Assembly: GCA_012727745.1 (NCBI GenBank)
Contig: JAAYGJ010000241.1
Coordinates: 1 to 12,890, forward strand
Source: Clostridia bacterium
GTDB lineage: Bacteria; Bacillota; DSM-521; Neomoorellales; Neomoorellaceae
DNA length: 12,890 nt
Reading direction: 5' to 3'
This document shows positions 6,953 to 12,594 of the stretch, piece by piece; positions within the stretch are counted from its first letter, which is position 1, and each line of letters begins with the position of its first letter. The notes below the pieces were generated by a model. The model worked only from the letters and a program-made list of their open reading frames with translations. It did no database searches and was not told the DNA's origin. The position numbers and the translations under genes were made by a program.

Positions 6953-8399
6953 GCTCAGTTTTGAAAAGAGCGTTGCAGGAGCCAGTGCATTTTCATTACC
7001 CCGCTGTGATATTCCGCCGGAAGCCGTTACCGTAGAAATACCGCAGAACTTCCTGCGGGAGGAGGACCCTTTGCTGCCTGAACTTAGCGAGGTAGAAGTA
7101 GTACGCCACTTCACAGAGCTTTCCGGTAGGGCTTACGGGGTTGATAACGGCTTTTATCCTTTGGGTTCATGCACCATGAAGTACAACCCCAAGATTAATG
7201 AATGGGCGGCCCGTTTACCCGGCTTTGCCAACATCCATCCTCTGCAGCCACAGGATACTGTTCAGGGTGCTTTACAGTTGATGTACGAGTTAGAAGAAAT
7301 GCTTTGCGAAATTACAGGCATGGACAGCTTTTCCCTGCAGCCTGCAGCTGGTGCCCACGGCGAAATGACCGGCGCCATGATAATTAAGGCCTACCACAAC
7401 AGCCGCCAGGATTACAAACGCAAAAAAATGATTGTTCCTGATTCTTCTCACGGCACCAATCCTGCTACTGCCAATATGCTTGGCTTTGAGATTGTACAAG
7501 TCAAGTCGGATGAACGGGGTCTAGTTGACCTTGCGGATCTCCGTTCTTTGGTCAATGACGAGATTGCCGGGTTGATGTTAACAAATCCTAACACGTTAGG
7601 ACTTTTCGAGGAAGATATCCAGCAAATTGCAGAGATTATCCACGCTGCTGGCGGCCTTTTATACTATGACGGTGCCAATGCGAACGCCATTATGGGTATT
7701 ACCCGCCCAGGAGATATGGGTTTTGATATCTGTCACCTTAACCTGCACAAGACTTTTGGGACCCCTCACGGTGGCGGCGGACCTGGCTCAGGTCCAGTCG
7801 GGGTAAAAAGTTTTCTGGCTGACTTTTTACCGGTCCCGGTAATTGAAAAACAGGGCAGCAAGTATATCTTAAACTATAACCGTCCGCTATCAATCGGTAA
7901 AGTGCATTCTTTCTATGGCAACTTCGGTGTAGCAGTCAAGGCTTATACCTATATCAAAGCTCTGGGCAAGACGGGACTTAAGGAAGCCTGTGAGAATGCA
8001 GTCCTCAACGCTAATTACCTTCGTACCAAACTGACAGATCACTATGATATTCCTTATAACCGCCTGTGTAAACACGAGTTTGTGGCTTCGGCAAGAAAAC
8101 AGAAAAAAGAAAGCGGAGTTACAGCTCTTGATGTGGCTAAATCCCTGATAGATCGGGGTTATCATCCGCCTACAATTTATTTCCCCCTCATTGTAGAGGA
8201 AGCTCTCATGATCGAGCCTACTGAAACTGAGACTAAAGAGCGCTTAGATGAGTTCGTCGAAGCAATGCTGGCAATTGATAGAGAGGCCAGGCAAAGCCCG
8301 GATAAGATAAAGGCTGCACCTCAGCAGGCAGTTATTAGGAGGGTGGATGAAGCCAGGGCCGCACGCCGACCGGTGTTAAAGTGGAGCCCTGAAAAATAG
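6945..8399 (+). CDS. gcvPB: Glycine dehydrogenase (decarboxylating) subunit 2, P protein beta part (PLP-binding)
   Basis: This is the catalytic half of the split P protein. It shows LGSCTMKYNPK, QPAAGAHGEMTGAM, DSSHGTNPATANM, and the PLP-anchoring segment NLHKTFGTPHGGGGPG in which Lys269 would form the Schiff base. With GcvPA it decarboxylates glycine. The start is GTG 6945, with GGAGGG at 6932-6937 seven bases upstream inside the gcvPA end. This gives 484 residues beginning VSKLSFEKSV, matching the usual length. An in-frame ATG at 6798 adds ~49 residues that are merely out-of-frame gcvPA sequence. After the stop there are 131 bases containing a strong hairpin before lplA. Confidence 0.97.
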   Translation: MSKLSFEKSVAGASAFSLPRCDIPPEAVTVEIPQNFLREEDPLLPELSEVEVVRHFTELSGRAYGVDNGFYPLGSCTMKYNPKINEWAARLPGFANIHPLQPQDTVQGALQLMYELEEMLCEITGMDSFSLQPAAGAHGEMTGAMIIKAYHNSRQDYKRKKMIVPDSSHGTNPATANMLGFEIVQVKSDERGLVDLADLRSLVNDEIAGLMLTNPNTLGLFEEDIQQIAEIIHAAGGLLYYDGANANAIMGITRPGDMGFDICHLNLHKTFGTPHGGGGPGSGPVGVKSFLADFLPVPVIEKQGSKYILNYNRPLSIGKVHSFYGNFGVAVKAYTYIKALGKTGLKEACENAVLNANYLRTKLTDHYDIPYNRLCKHEFVASARKQKKESGVTALDVAKSLIDRGYHPPTIYFPLIVEEALMIEPTETETKERLDEFVEAMLAIDREARQSPDKIKAAPQQAVIRRVDEARAARRPVLKWSPEK

Positions 8400-8421
8400 C
8401 TAGCATTATAGGGTTAGTACA

Positions 8422-8454
8422 GCAGCCGGCAATTCGTGGAGAATCGCCGGCTGC
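8422..8454 (+). other. Strong stem-loop between gcvPB and lplA, no T tract
   Basis: GCAGCCGGC (8422-8430) pairs perfectly with GCCGGCTGC (8446-8454). After an A-C mismatch, ATTC (8432-8435) pairs with GAAT (8441-8444), leaving a 5-base loop. The stem begins 22 bases after the gcvPB stop. It is followed by CAAGCTAAAAG, so an intrinsic terminator is unlikely. mRNA 3'-end protection or processing between gcvPB and lplA is a reasonable inference. Confidence 0.6.
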
Positions 8455-8530
8455 CAAGCTAAAAGAAGGTTTCGCTGAAGTTAAGTTAATTAACCGAGCG
8501 GGGAAGGCGCAAGGGGGATTAATGTAACCT

Positions 8531-9529
8531 GTGATTAGAGTCATTAATAATTCTTTAAATCCCTATTTCAACCTGGCTCTAGAAGAATATTTACTTAAAG
8601 AAATTGACCTTAGAGACGACATTTTCATGCTTTGGCAGAACCGACCGGCGATTATTGTCGGGAGGTACCAGAACACCTGGGATGAGGTTAACCATACTTT
8701 TGTTAAGGAAAACGAAATCGCAGTTGTCCGGAGGTTAACCGGGGGTGGAGCTGTCTACCACGATCTTGGCAATCTGAATTTCACCTTTATCACCAGGGGG
8801 CAAAAGACCGGGCATTACGATTTTGCAAGTTTCGCCAGGCCGGTAGTGTCTGCCTTGCAAACCCTTGGCGTTGCGGCGGAGTTCGCCGGTAGGAACGATA
8901 TCTTAGTTGATGGCAAAAAGGTTTCTGGCAATGCTCAATATCGCAGCGGTGACTCTGTACTGCACCATGGAACTCTTCTTTTCAACTCTGAGATAGACAA
9001 TCTGATGCGGGCACTGCAGGTCAGCAGCGAAAAATTTGCCTCCAAAGGAGTTGCTTCAGTGCGGAGCAGGGTTGCTAACATCAAAGATTATTTACCTGAG
9101 CCTCTGGATATAGAGGATTTCAAAGCTGCTCTGGTGCAGGCTATCTTTCAGGCCGAGGACGGTCCAAACAGGGAATATAATTTGTCGGCAGCAGACCTGG
9201 CCCGAGTTGAAGAACTGGTAAAAACGAAGTACGGCACCTGGGAATGGAACTACGGGGCCTCGCCCGGTTATGAGTTGCGAAAGTGGGGTCGCTTTGCCTG
9301 GGGCAAGGTTGAATTATTGTTAGACCTTAAAGACGGCTTGATTAACAGTTGCAGGATATATGGAGATTTTTTTGGTGAAAAAGATATTTCCCAGTTAGAG
9401 CGATATCTGGTTAACCTTCCCCTTGAGGAAGAAGCGCTCAGGCAGGCTTTTGACAAAATAGACCTTTCTGATTATATCAACGGCTTGGACAGTGACAGTT
9501 TGATAAAGTTGATGCTTGATCAGGAATAG
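8531..9529 (+). CDS. lplA: Lipoate-protein ligase A family protein (LplA/LplJ-like)
   Basis: The enzyme activates free lipoate as lipoyl-AMP and transfers it to the lysine of carrier domains such as GcvH. The 332-residue product has the biotin/lipoate ligase core RRLTGGGAVYHDLGNLNF (from R67). It has the catalytic loop NDILVDGKKVSGNAQ with the probable active lysine K130, and HHGTLLFN. A C-terminal accessory domain from about residue 235 (YGTWEWNYGASPGYELRKWGRF) makes it the two-domain, self-sufficient type. Its position after gcvPB suggests it supplies lipoyl-GcvH, perhaps from scavenged lipoate. The start is GTG 8531. The GGGGG ribosome binding site at 8513-8517 is rather far away (13 bases). 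It is better spaced for an in-frame ATG at 8522, which is immediately followed by a TAA stop. Confidence 0.93.
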   Translation: MIRVINNSLNPYFNLALEEYLLKEIDLRDDIFMLWQNRPAIIVGRYQNTWDEVNHTFVKENEIAVVRRLTGGGAVYHDLGNLNFTFITRGQKTGHYDFASFARPVVSALQTLGVAAEFAGRNDILVDGKKVSGNAQYRSGDSVLHHGTLLFNSEIDNLMRALQVSSEKFASKGVASVRSRVANIKDYLPEPLDIEDFKAALVQAIFQAEDGPNREYNLSAADLARVEELVKTKYGTWEWNYGASPGYELRKWGRFAWGKVELLLDLKDGLINSCRIYGDFFGEKDISQLERYLVNLPLEEEALRQAFDKIDLSDYINGLDSDSLIKLMLDQE

Positions 9530-9621
9530 CGTCAGATTGCTTTACTCTAAAAAATTTTCTGTGTCCTGGCAAGGCGCCAAAAAGCTATGCCAGTGGGCAC
9601 GGCCTGCTTCCTGAACGGCCC
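9530..9621 (+). other. Non-coding G+C-rich segment with inverted repeats after lplA
   Basis: I see no gene here and no clear terminator for lplA. CTGGCA (9566-9571) can pair with TGCCAG (9588-9593), and GGGC (9595-9598) with GCCC (9618-9621). The 9-mer AGCTATGCC at 9583-9591 recurs at 9775-9783 inside the ABC-F leader. The function is unknown. It matches no riboswitch class that I recognise. Confidence 0.35.
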
Positions 9622-9650
9622 TTGTAAGGCTACCTGGATTGTGCTACTAT
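9622..9650 (+). promoter_or_regulatory. Candidate promoter of the ABC-F gene leader
   Basis: TTGTAA (9622-9627), a 17-base spacer and TACTAT (9645-9650) preceded by TG at -15/-14 (TGCTACTAT) form a plausible sigma-A extended -10 promoter. Transcription would start near 9657. This gives a leader of about 280 bases before the ABC-F ATG. Another candidate -10, TATAAG at 9660-9665, has a poorer -35. Confidence 0.5.
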
Positions 9651-9694
9651 AGAACATAGTATAAGTAACTATTAAAAACGATTGGAGAAAGGAA

Positions 9695-9718
9695 ATGCAC
9701 AAGCGTATTCTGGCATAA
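9695..9718 (+). CDS. Candidate 7-residue leader peptide (MHKRILA) upstream of the ABC-F gene
   Basis: An ATG preceded by GGAG at 9684-9687 (seven-base spacing) opens a 7-codon frame, Met-His-Lys-Arg-Ile-Leu-Ala, then TAA. It lies about 40 bases after the predicted transcription start and about 220 bases before the ABC-F start. Most of its sequence can pair with a downstream arm at 9778-9795. Short leader ORFs like this are established sensors for drug-stalled ribosomes upstream of erm, cat and several ABC-F resistance genes. That this one is translated is inferred from its ribosome binding site and the surrounding structure. Confidence 0.5.
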   Translation: MHKRILA

Positions 9719-9803
9719 CGAAAATAATATATGTAGGGACTGGGGGAAGGGCGAAAAGGTTCTTCTCGTAGTCCAGCTATGCCCGGAACGCTTGTCGCTA
9801 GCC
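9699..9803 (+). promoter_or_regulatory. Structured leader RNA: stem hiding the leader ORF, plus antiterminator strand
   Basis: ACAAGCGT (9699-9706) pairs with ACGCTTGT (9788-9795), and GGCATA (9712-9717) with TATGCC (9778-9783). Three more pairs are possible between them, giving about 17 bp with one bulge and one mismatch. Within the loop, GGACTG (9737-9742) pairs with TAGTCC (9769-9774) and GGGAAG (9744-9749) with CTTCTC (9762-9767). Just after the outer stem, GTCGCT (9794-9799) and AGCC (9800-9803) can pair with AGTGAT (9891-9896) and GGCT (9884-9887), the 5' arm of the terminator. These pairings are read directly from the sequence. The switching model is inferred. Confidence 0.55.
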
Positions 9804-9824
9804 ATAAACAATTTTTTATCGCAG

Positions 9825-9850
9825 TACTGTTAGTAATTCTACTGACGGTA
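9825..9850 (+). other. Stem-loop in the ABC-F leader
   Basis: TACTGTTAGTA (9825-9835) pairs over 11 positions (two G-U) with TACTGACGGTA (9840-9850) around an ATTC loop. Its segment CTGTTAG (9827-9833) resembles CTGTAAG of the terminator 5' arm. It could therefore pair with the terminator 3' arm CTTACAG (9905-9911) with one mismatch. Confidence 0.55.
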
Positions 9851-9857
9851 ATATACG

Positions 9858-9883
9858 ATTGCATAATTATATAATTGTGTAAT
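9858..9883 (+). repeat. A+T-rich inverted repeat abutting the attenuator terminator
   Basis: ATTGCATAATTAT (9858-9870) and ATAATTGTGTAAT (9871-9883) are complementary over all 13 positions if two G-U pairs are allowed. They have no spacer, so the folded RNA would open a few central pairs as its loop. The repeat ends one base before the terminator stem, making a third consecutive stem in this leader. Confidence 0.5.
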
Positions 9884-9884
9884 G

Positions 9885-9918
9885 GCTGTAAGTGATAAGT
9901 GTCGCTTACAGCTTTTTT
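9885..9918 (+). terminator. Intrinsic terminator (attenuator) immediately upstream of the ABC-F gene
   Basis: GCTGTAAGTGAT (9885-9896) pairs with GTCGCTTACAGC (9901-9912) around an AAGT loop, twelve positions with two G-U pairs. It is followed by six T at 9913-9918. It ends only seven bases before the ABC-F ribosome binding site and has no gene directly upstream to terminate. It is therefore best read as an attenuator in the leader of the ABC-F transcript rather than the end of lplA. Confidence 0.85.
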
Positions 9919-9937
9919 GTTTCCCGGAGGTGTGTTG

Positions 9938-11665
9938 ATGTTATTAAGCTGTAGGGGTATCAAGAAAAGTTATGGTGAGATAAACGTTTTAAATGGCGTT
10001 AACTTAGATATATCCTGTAGTGACCGCATCGGCCTGGTAGGCCGCAACGGTGCTGGCAAAACGACCCTAGCCAATATTCTTTGCGGTTGCCTTGATTGCG
10101 ATGAAGGCAGTATTATTACATCTCGCAAGAGATTAAAAATAGGTTATTTGCGCCAGCATGAAGCCCAGGCAGAGCTTTCCCTTCAGGTGCATAATAGTGA
10201 AGCAGAAGAGAACGGTGAGTTTCAGCGTTTGGCCAGCTACCTGGGGTTAAACCGGGTGCAGGAGTGGTCGGAGGAACGGCTACAAAATTTAAGCGGTGGC
10301 GAAAAGACCAAACTGGCCCTGGCGAGCATCTTGGCCTCCCAGCCGGACCTGATTGTTCTTGATGAACCGACAAATCATATGGATTATTTGGGCGTAAAGC
10401 AGCTGGTGGCCGAACTGGCCGCATTTAAAGGGGCGGCTATTATTATTTCCCACGACCGTTATTTTCTTGACCGTACTGTAACACAGATAGTAGAAATTGA
10501 AAAAGGTATTGCGAAGGTATACCAGGGCAATTACTCTGCGTACCGGGAGACAAAGAGGCAGGAACTGGAAAGCCAGTGGCATGCCTACCAGTCGCAAAAG
10601 AAGGAACAAAGGAAGCTTGAAGCTGCGATAGCCCGGTTAAAAACCTGGTCGGAGAAGGCTCATCGTGAATCCCGACGGAAAGGGGAAGGGATAGGTGGTA
10701 AAGAGTATTTCCGTAAAAAGGCCAAGAAACGGGACCGGGCCATCAAGTCCCAGATTAAGCGACTAGAAAAGATGCGACAGGCCGGGGCAGAACGCCCGCC
10801 GGAGGAATTGCAGGTAAATTTCAACTTGATGGCTGCCTCACAAAAAAAGGGACAACGTTTGTTAGAAGCAAAGGAAATTAGCAAGTCTTATGGCGAAAAC
10901 CTGCTTTTTACCGACAGCTCTTTTTATGTAAAATGGGGCGAAAAGGTAGGTATTCTAGGAGCCAACGGCTGCGGCAAAACCACTTTGCTAAAGCTTATTT
11001 TAGGTCAGGAGAGCTTGGATAAAGGGGAGATATTTTTAAGCCAGTCAGCCAGGGTCGCTTATGTAAGCCAGCAATTGCCTCTGGATGAGGGAGAAAACTT
11101 CAAAGAGCTGATAATGAAACTGCCCCTGGAGCAGCAAAAACAGCTAATTCAAATGCTGATTGCCCTGGGTATAGGCTATGACCGCCTGCAGCTAGCCCTG
11201 GGAGAACTGAGCCAAGGGGAACGGAGGAAAATAGCTATGGGACTGGCGCTAAAAGGCGAATATGATTTATTAATCCTCGATGAGCCTAGCAACCATCTGG
11301 ATCTTTACAGCCGGGAAGCTCTGGAGGAAAGTTTGCTCCAGTTCCCAGGCACTGTTCTGGTAGCTTCCCATGACCAATATCTCCTGCAGCAAGTCTGTGA
11401 CCATTTGCTGGTCTTTACCAGGCAAAAAATCATCAGGGTCGAAGGTAAGCTGGCAGATTACCTGGCTTCTGAAAACACAAATACAGGCAAAGTCGTGGCG
11501 GACAAAGGGGTAAGTTATGAAGAAAAGCTGCTAATAGAAACAAAAATTTCCCGGGTACTCAGTGAATTGAGTTTATATAATCCTGGCGACCCCAATTATG
11601 CAGCTCTAGATTGTGAATACCAAAGGCTATTAAAGTGCAGGAAAGAACTCAATAACCGGAGCTAA
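9938..11665 (+). CDS. ABC-F family ATPase, probable ribosome-protection (antibiotic resistance) type
   Basis: The protein has two ABC ATPase domains and no membrane segments. Domain 1 has Walker A GRNGAGKTT (35-43), LSGGE (118-122) and Walker B/catalytic DE at 142-143 in LDEPTNHMD. Domain 2 has GANGCGKTT (341-349), LSQGE and DE at 448-449 in LDEPSNHLD. Between them is a long, very basic helical linker (about 195-300). It includes KAHRESRRKGEGIGGKEYFRKKAKKRD, resembling the tRNA-site/antibiotic-displacing linker of VmlR- and Vga-like proteins. A C-terminal extension of about 60 residues follows. Such proteins bind the ribosomal E site and dislodge drugs such as lincosamides, streptogramins A and pleuromutilins. 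The ATG at 9938 has GGAGG at 9926-9930. Its upstream attenuator and the TipA-like regulator downstream support an inducible resistance role. The drug specificity cannot be read from sequence, and a housekeeping translation factor remains possible. Confidence 0.88.
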   Translation: MLLSCRGIKKSYGEINVLNGVNLDISCSDRIGLVGRNGAGKTTLANILCGCLDCDEGSIITSRKRLKIGYLRQHEAQAELSLQVHNSEAEENGEFQRLASYLGLNRVQEWSEERLQNLSGGEKTKLALASILASQPDLIVLDEPTNHMDYLGVKQLVAELAAFKGAAIIISHDRYFLDRTVTQIVEIEKGIAKVYQGNYSAYRETKRQELESQWHAYQSQKKEQRKLEAAIARLKTWSEKAHRESRRKGEGIGGKEYFRKKAKKRDRAIKSQIKRLEKMRQAGAERPPEELQVNFNLMAASQKKGQRLLEAKEISKSYGENLLFTDSSFYVKWGEKVGILGANGCGKTTLLKLILGQESLDKGEIFLSQSARVAYVSQQLPLDEGENFKELIMKLPLEQQKQLIQMLIALGIGYDRLQLALGELSQGERRKIAMGLALKGEYDLLILDEPSNHLDLYSREALEESLLQFPGTVLVASHDQYLLQQVCDHLLVFTRQKIIRVEGKLADYLASENTNTGKVVADKGVSYEEKLLIETKISRVLSELSLYNPGDPNYAALDCEYQRLLKCRKELNNRS

Positions 11666-11676
11666 TAGAAAAGTTG

Positions 11677-11707
11677 TTGACATTAACGCTACGTAAAGGT
11701 GTATATT
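11677..11707 (+). promoter_or_regulatory. MerR-type promoter with operator dyad for the TipAL-like regulator
   Basis: TTGACA (11677-11682) and TATATT (11702-11707) are separated by 19 bases, the over-long spacing typical of promoters activated by MerR proteins through DNA distortion. Within it lies an imperfect dyad, ACATTAACG (11680-11688), CTA, CGTAAAGGT (11692-11700), matching at seven of nine positions. The element lies 11 bases after the ABC-F stop and ends 10 bases before the regulator's ribosome binding site. Autoregulation is the natural reading. Confidence 0.8.
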
Positions 11708-11729
11708 TGTTTTGTCAGGAGGTGAGAGG

Positions 11730-12494
11730 GTGGAGTACACAGTGCAAAAACTGGCACAACTGGCAGGTATCAGCACCAGAACCCTGCGCTATTATGATGA
11801 AATTGGCATTCTTAAGCCGGCGAGAATTAATTCCTCGGGGTACCGCATCTATGGTCAAGCTGAGGTTGACCGCTTACAACAAATTTTGTTTTATAGAGAA
11901 CTAGGTGTGAGTCTGGCTAGCATTAAAGATATATTAAATTCACCGTCGTTTGACAGTTTAAAGGCACTAAAAGAACACCGCGACAGGCTTCTTGATAGAA
12001 AAAGGCAACTCGATTTACTGATTGCCAATGTGAATAAGACTATCGCTTTAAAAGAAGGGAGGATTACTATGACTGATCAAGAAAAGTTTGCTGGCTTCAA
12101 ACAAAAATTGATTGATGACAATGAGAGAAAGTATGGTAAAGAAATAAGAGCCAAATATGGCGACGAGGCAGTAAATAAAGCCAACCAAAAAATTCTTAAT
12201 CTGACAGAAGAACAATATCAGGAGATGCAAAAGCTGGGCGCCAGTGTGCTGGCCGCCCTGAAAGAGGCATATGCCACCGGTGACCCGGCCGGTGAGCTGG
12301 CCCAGAAAGCTGCAGACTTGCACCGGCAGTGGTTGGCTTATACCTGGGATAGCTATAGTAAAGCAGCCCATGCAGGACTGGCACAAATGTATGTAGATGA
12401 TGCGCGCTTCAGAGCCTATTATGATCAAGTGCAGCCAGGTGCGGCAGAGTTTTTGCGAGATGCAATTCTTATTTACACCGGCATGAACAAATAA
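11730..12494 (+). CDS. MerR-family regulator with TipAS antibiotic-recognition domain (TipAL/Mta-like)
   Basis: The 254-residue product has the architecture of Streptomyces TipAL and Bacillus Mta. An N-terminal winged helix-turn-helix (YTVQKLAQLAGISTRTLRYYDEIGIL, SGYRIYGQAEVDRL) is followed by a dimerisation coil (about 75-112) and a TipAS-type globin-like ligand domain (about 114-254, ending MYVDDARFRAYYDQ and AAEFLRDAILIYTG). Such regulators activate their own and nearby genes when drugs bind. The start is GTG 11730, seven bases after the GGAGG of AGGAGGTGA (11717-11725). The protein contains no cysteine, so the covalent thiopeptide capture described for TipA is not possible. Its promoter has a 19-base spacer and dyad. 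It lies 64 bases after the ABC-F gene without an intervening terminator, so it may also be reached by readthrough. Confidence 0.93.
   Translation: MEYTVQKLAQLAGISTRTLRYYDEIGILKPARINSSGYRIYGQAEVDRLQQILFYRELGVSLASIKDILNSPSFDSLKALKEHRDRLLDRKRQLDLLIANVNKTIALKEGRITMTDQEKFAGFKQKLIDDNERKYGKEIRAKYGDEAVNKANQKILNLTEEQYQEMQKLGASVLAALKEAYATGDPAGELAQKAADLHRQWLAYTWDSYSKAAHAGLAQMYVDDARFRAYYDQVQPGAAEFLRDAILIYTGMNK
12069..12494 (+). CDS. Internal in-frame start giving a stand-alone TipAS-like drug-binding domain
   Basis: Inside the regulator gene, ATG 12069 is in frame and preceded by GGGAGG (12057-12062) with six bases of spacing, as good as any gene start in the window. It would yield 141 residues, exactly the ligand domain without the helix-turn-helix and coil. 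Streptomyces lividans tipA is known to produce TipAL and TipAS in this manner, the short form acting as an abundant drug sponge. The internal start is seen in the sequence. Its use here is inferred. Confidence 0.6.
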   Translation: MTDQEKFAGFKQKLIDDNERKYGKEIRAKYGDEAVNKANQKILNLTEEQYQEMQKLGASVLAALKEAYATGDPAGELAQKAADLHRQWLAYTWDSYSKAAHAGLAQMYVDDARFRAYYDQVQPGAAEFLRDAILIYTGMNK

Positions 12495-12510
12495 GTTAGG
12501 TCATAACGTA

Positions 12511-12542
12511 AACAGCGATTGGTACAAACCGATCGCTGTTTT
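12511..12542 (+). terminator. Intrinsic terminator of the TipAL-like gene
   Basis: AACAGCGATTGG (12511-12522) pairs over twelve positions (one G-U) with CCGATCGCTGTT (12529-12540) around TACAAA. It is followed by TT and an A+T-rich stretch. The stem is strong, the T tract is short (TTTT at 12539-12542). It lies 16 bases after the stop. Confidence 0.8.
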
Positions 12543-12547
12543 ATAAT
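12519..12547 (+). promoter_or_regulatory. Candidate promoter of the DUF3784 gene, inside the preceding terminator
   Basis: TTGGTA (12519-12524), a 17-base spacer and a perfect TATAAT (12542-12547) form a plausible sigma-A promoter. The -35 falls in the terminator hairpin and the -10 directly after it. It would start near 12554, about 40 bases before the GTG of the next gene. Confidence 0.5.
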
Positions 12548-12594
12548 AAATATGATACCATCATTATTATCAACTTTTGCTTGGAGGAATAATT

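Noticed and set aside
8422..8470. Intrinsic terminator after gcvPB
   Set aside because: The hairpin is strong but is followed by CAAGCTAAAAG with no T run.
9541..9622. A known riboswitch or T-box before the ABC-F gene
   Set aside because: I looked for T-box, cobalamin, c-di-GMP, THF, SAM and fluoride core motifs and found none convincingly; GCCCACTGGCA on the - strand only loosely resembles a B12 box.
9547..9963. 138-codon open frame on the - strand between lplA and the ABC-F gene
   Set aside because: It has no family resemblance, overlaps the ABC-F leader and start on the other strand, and its sequence is accounted for by the attenuator stems.
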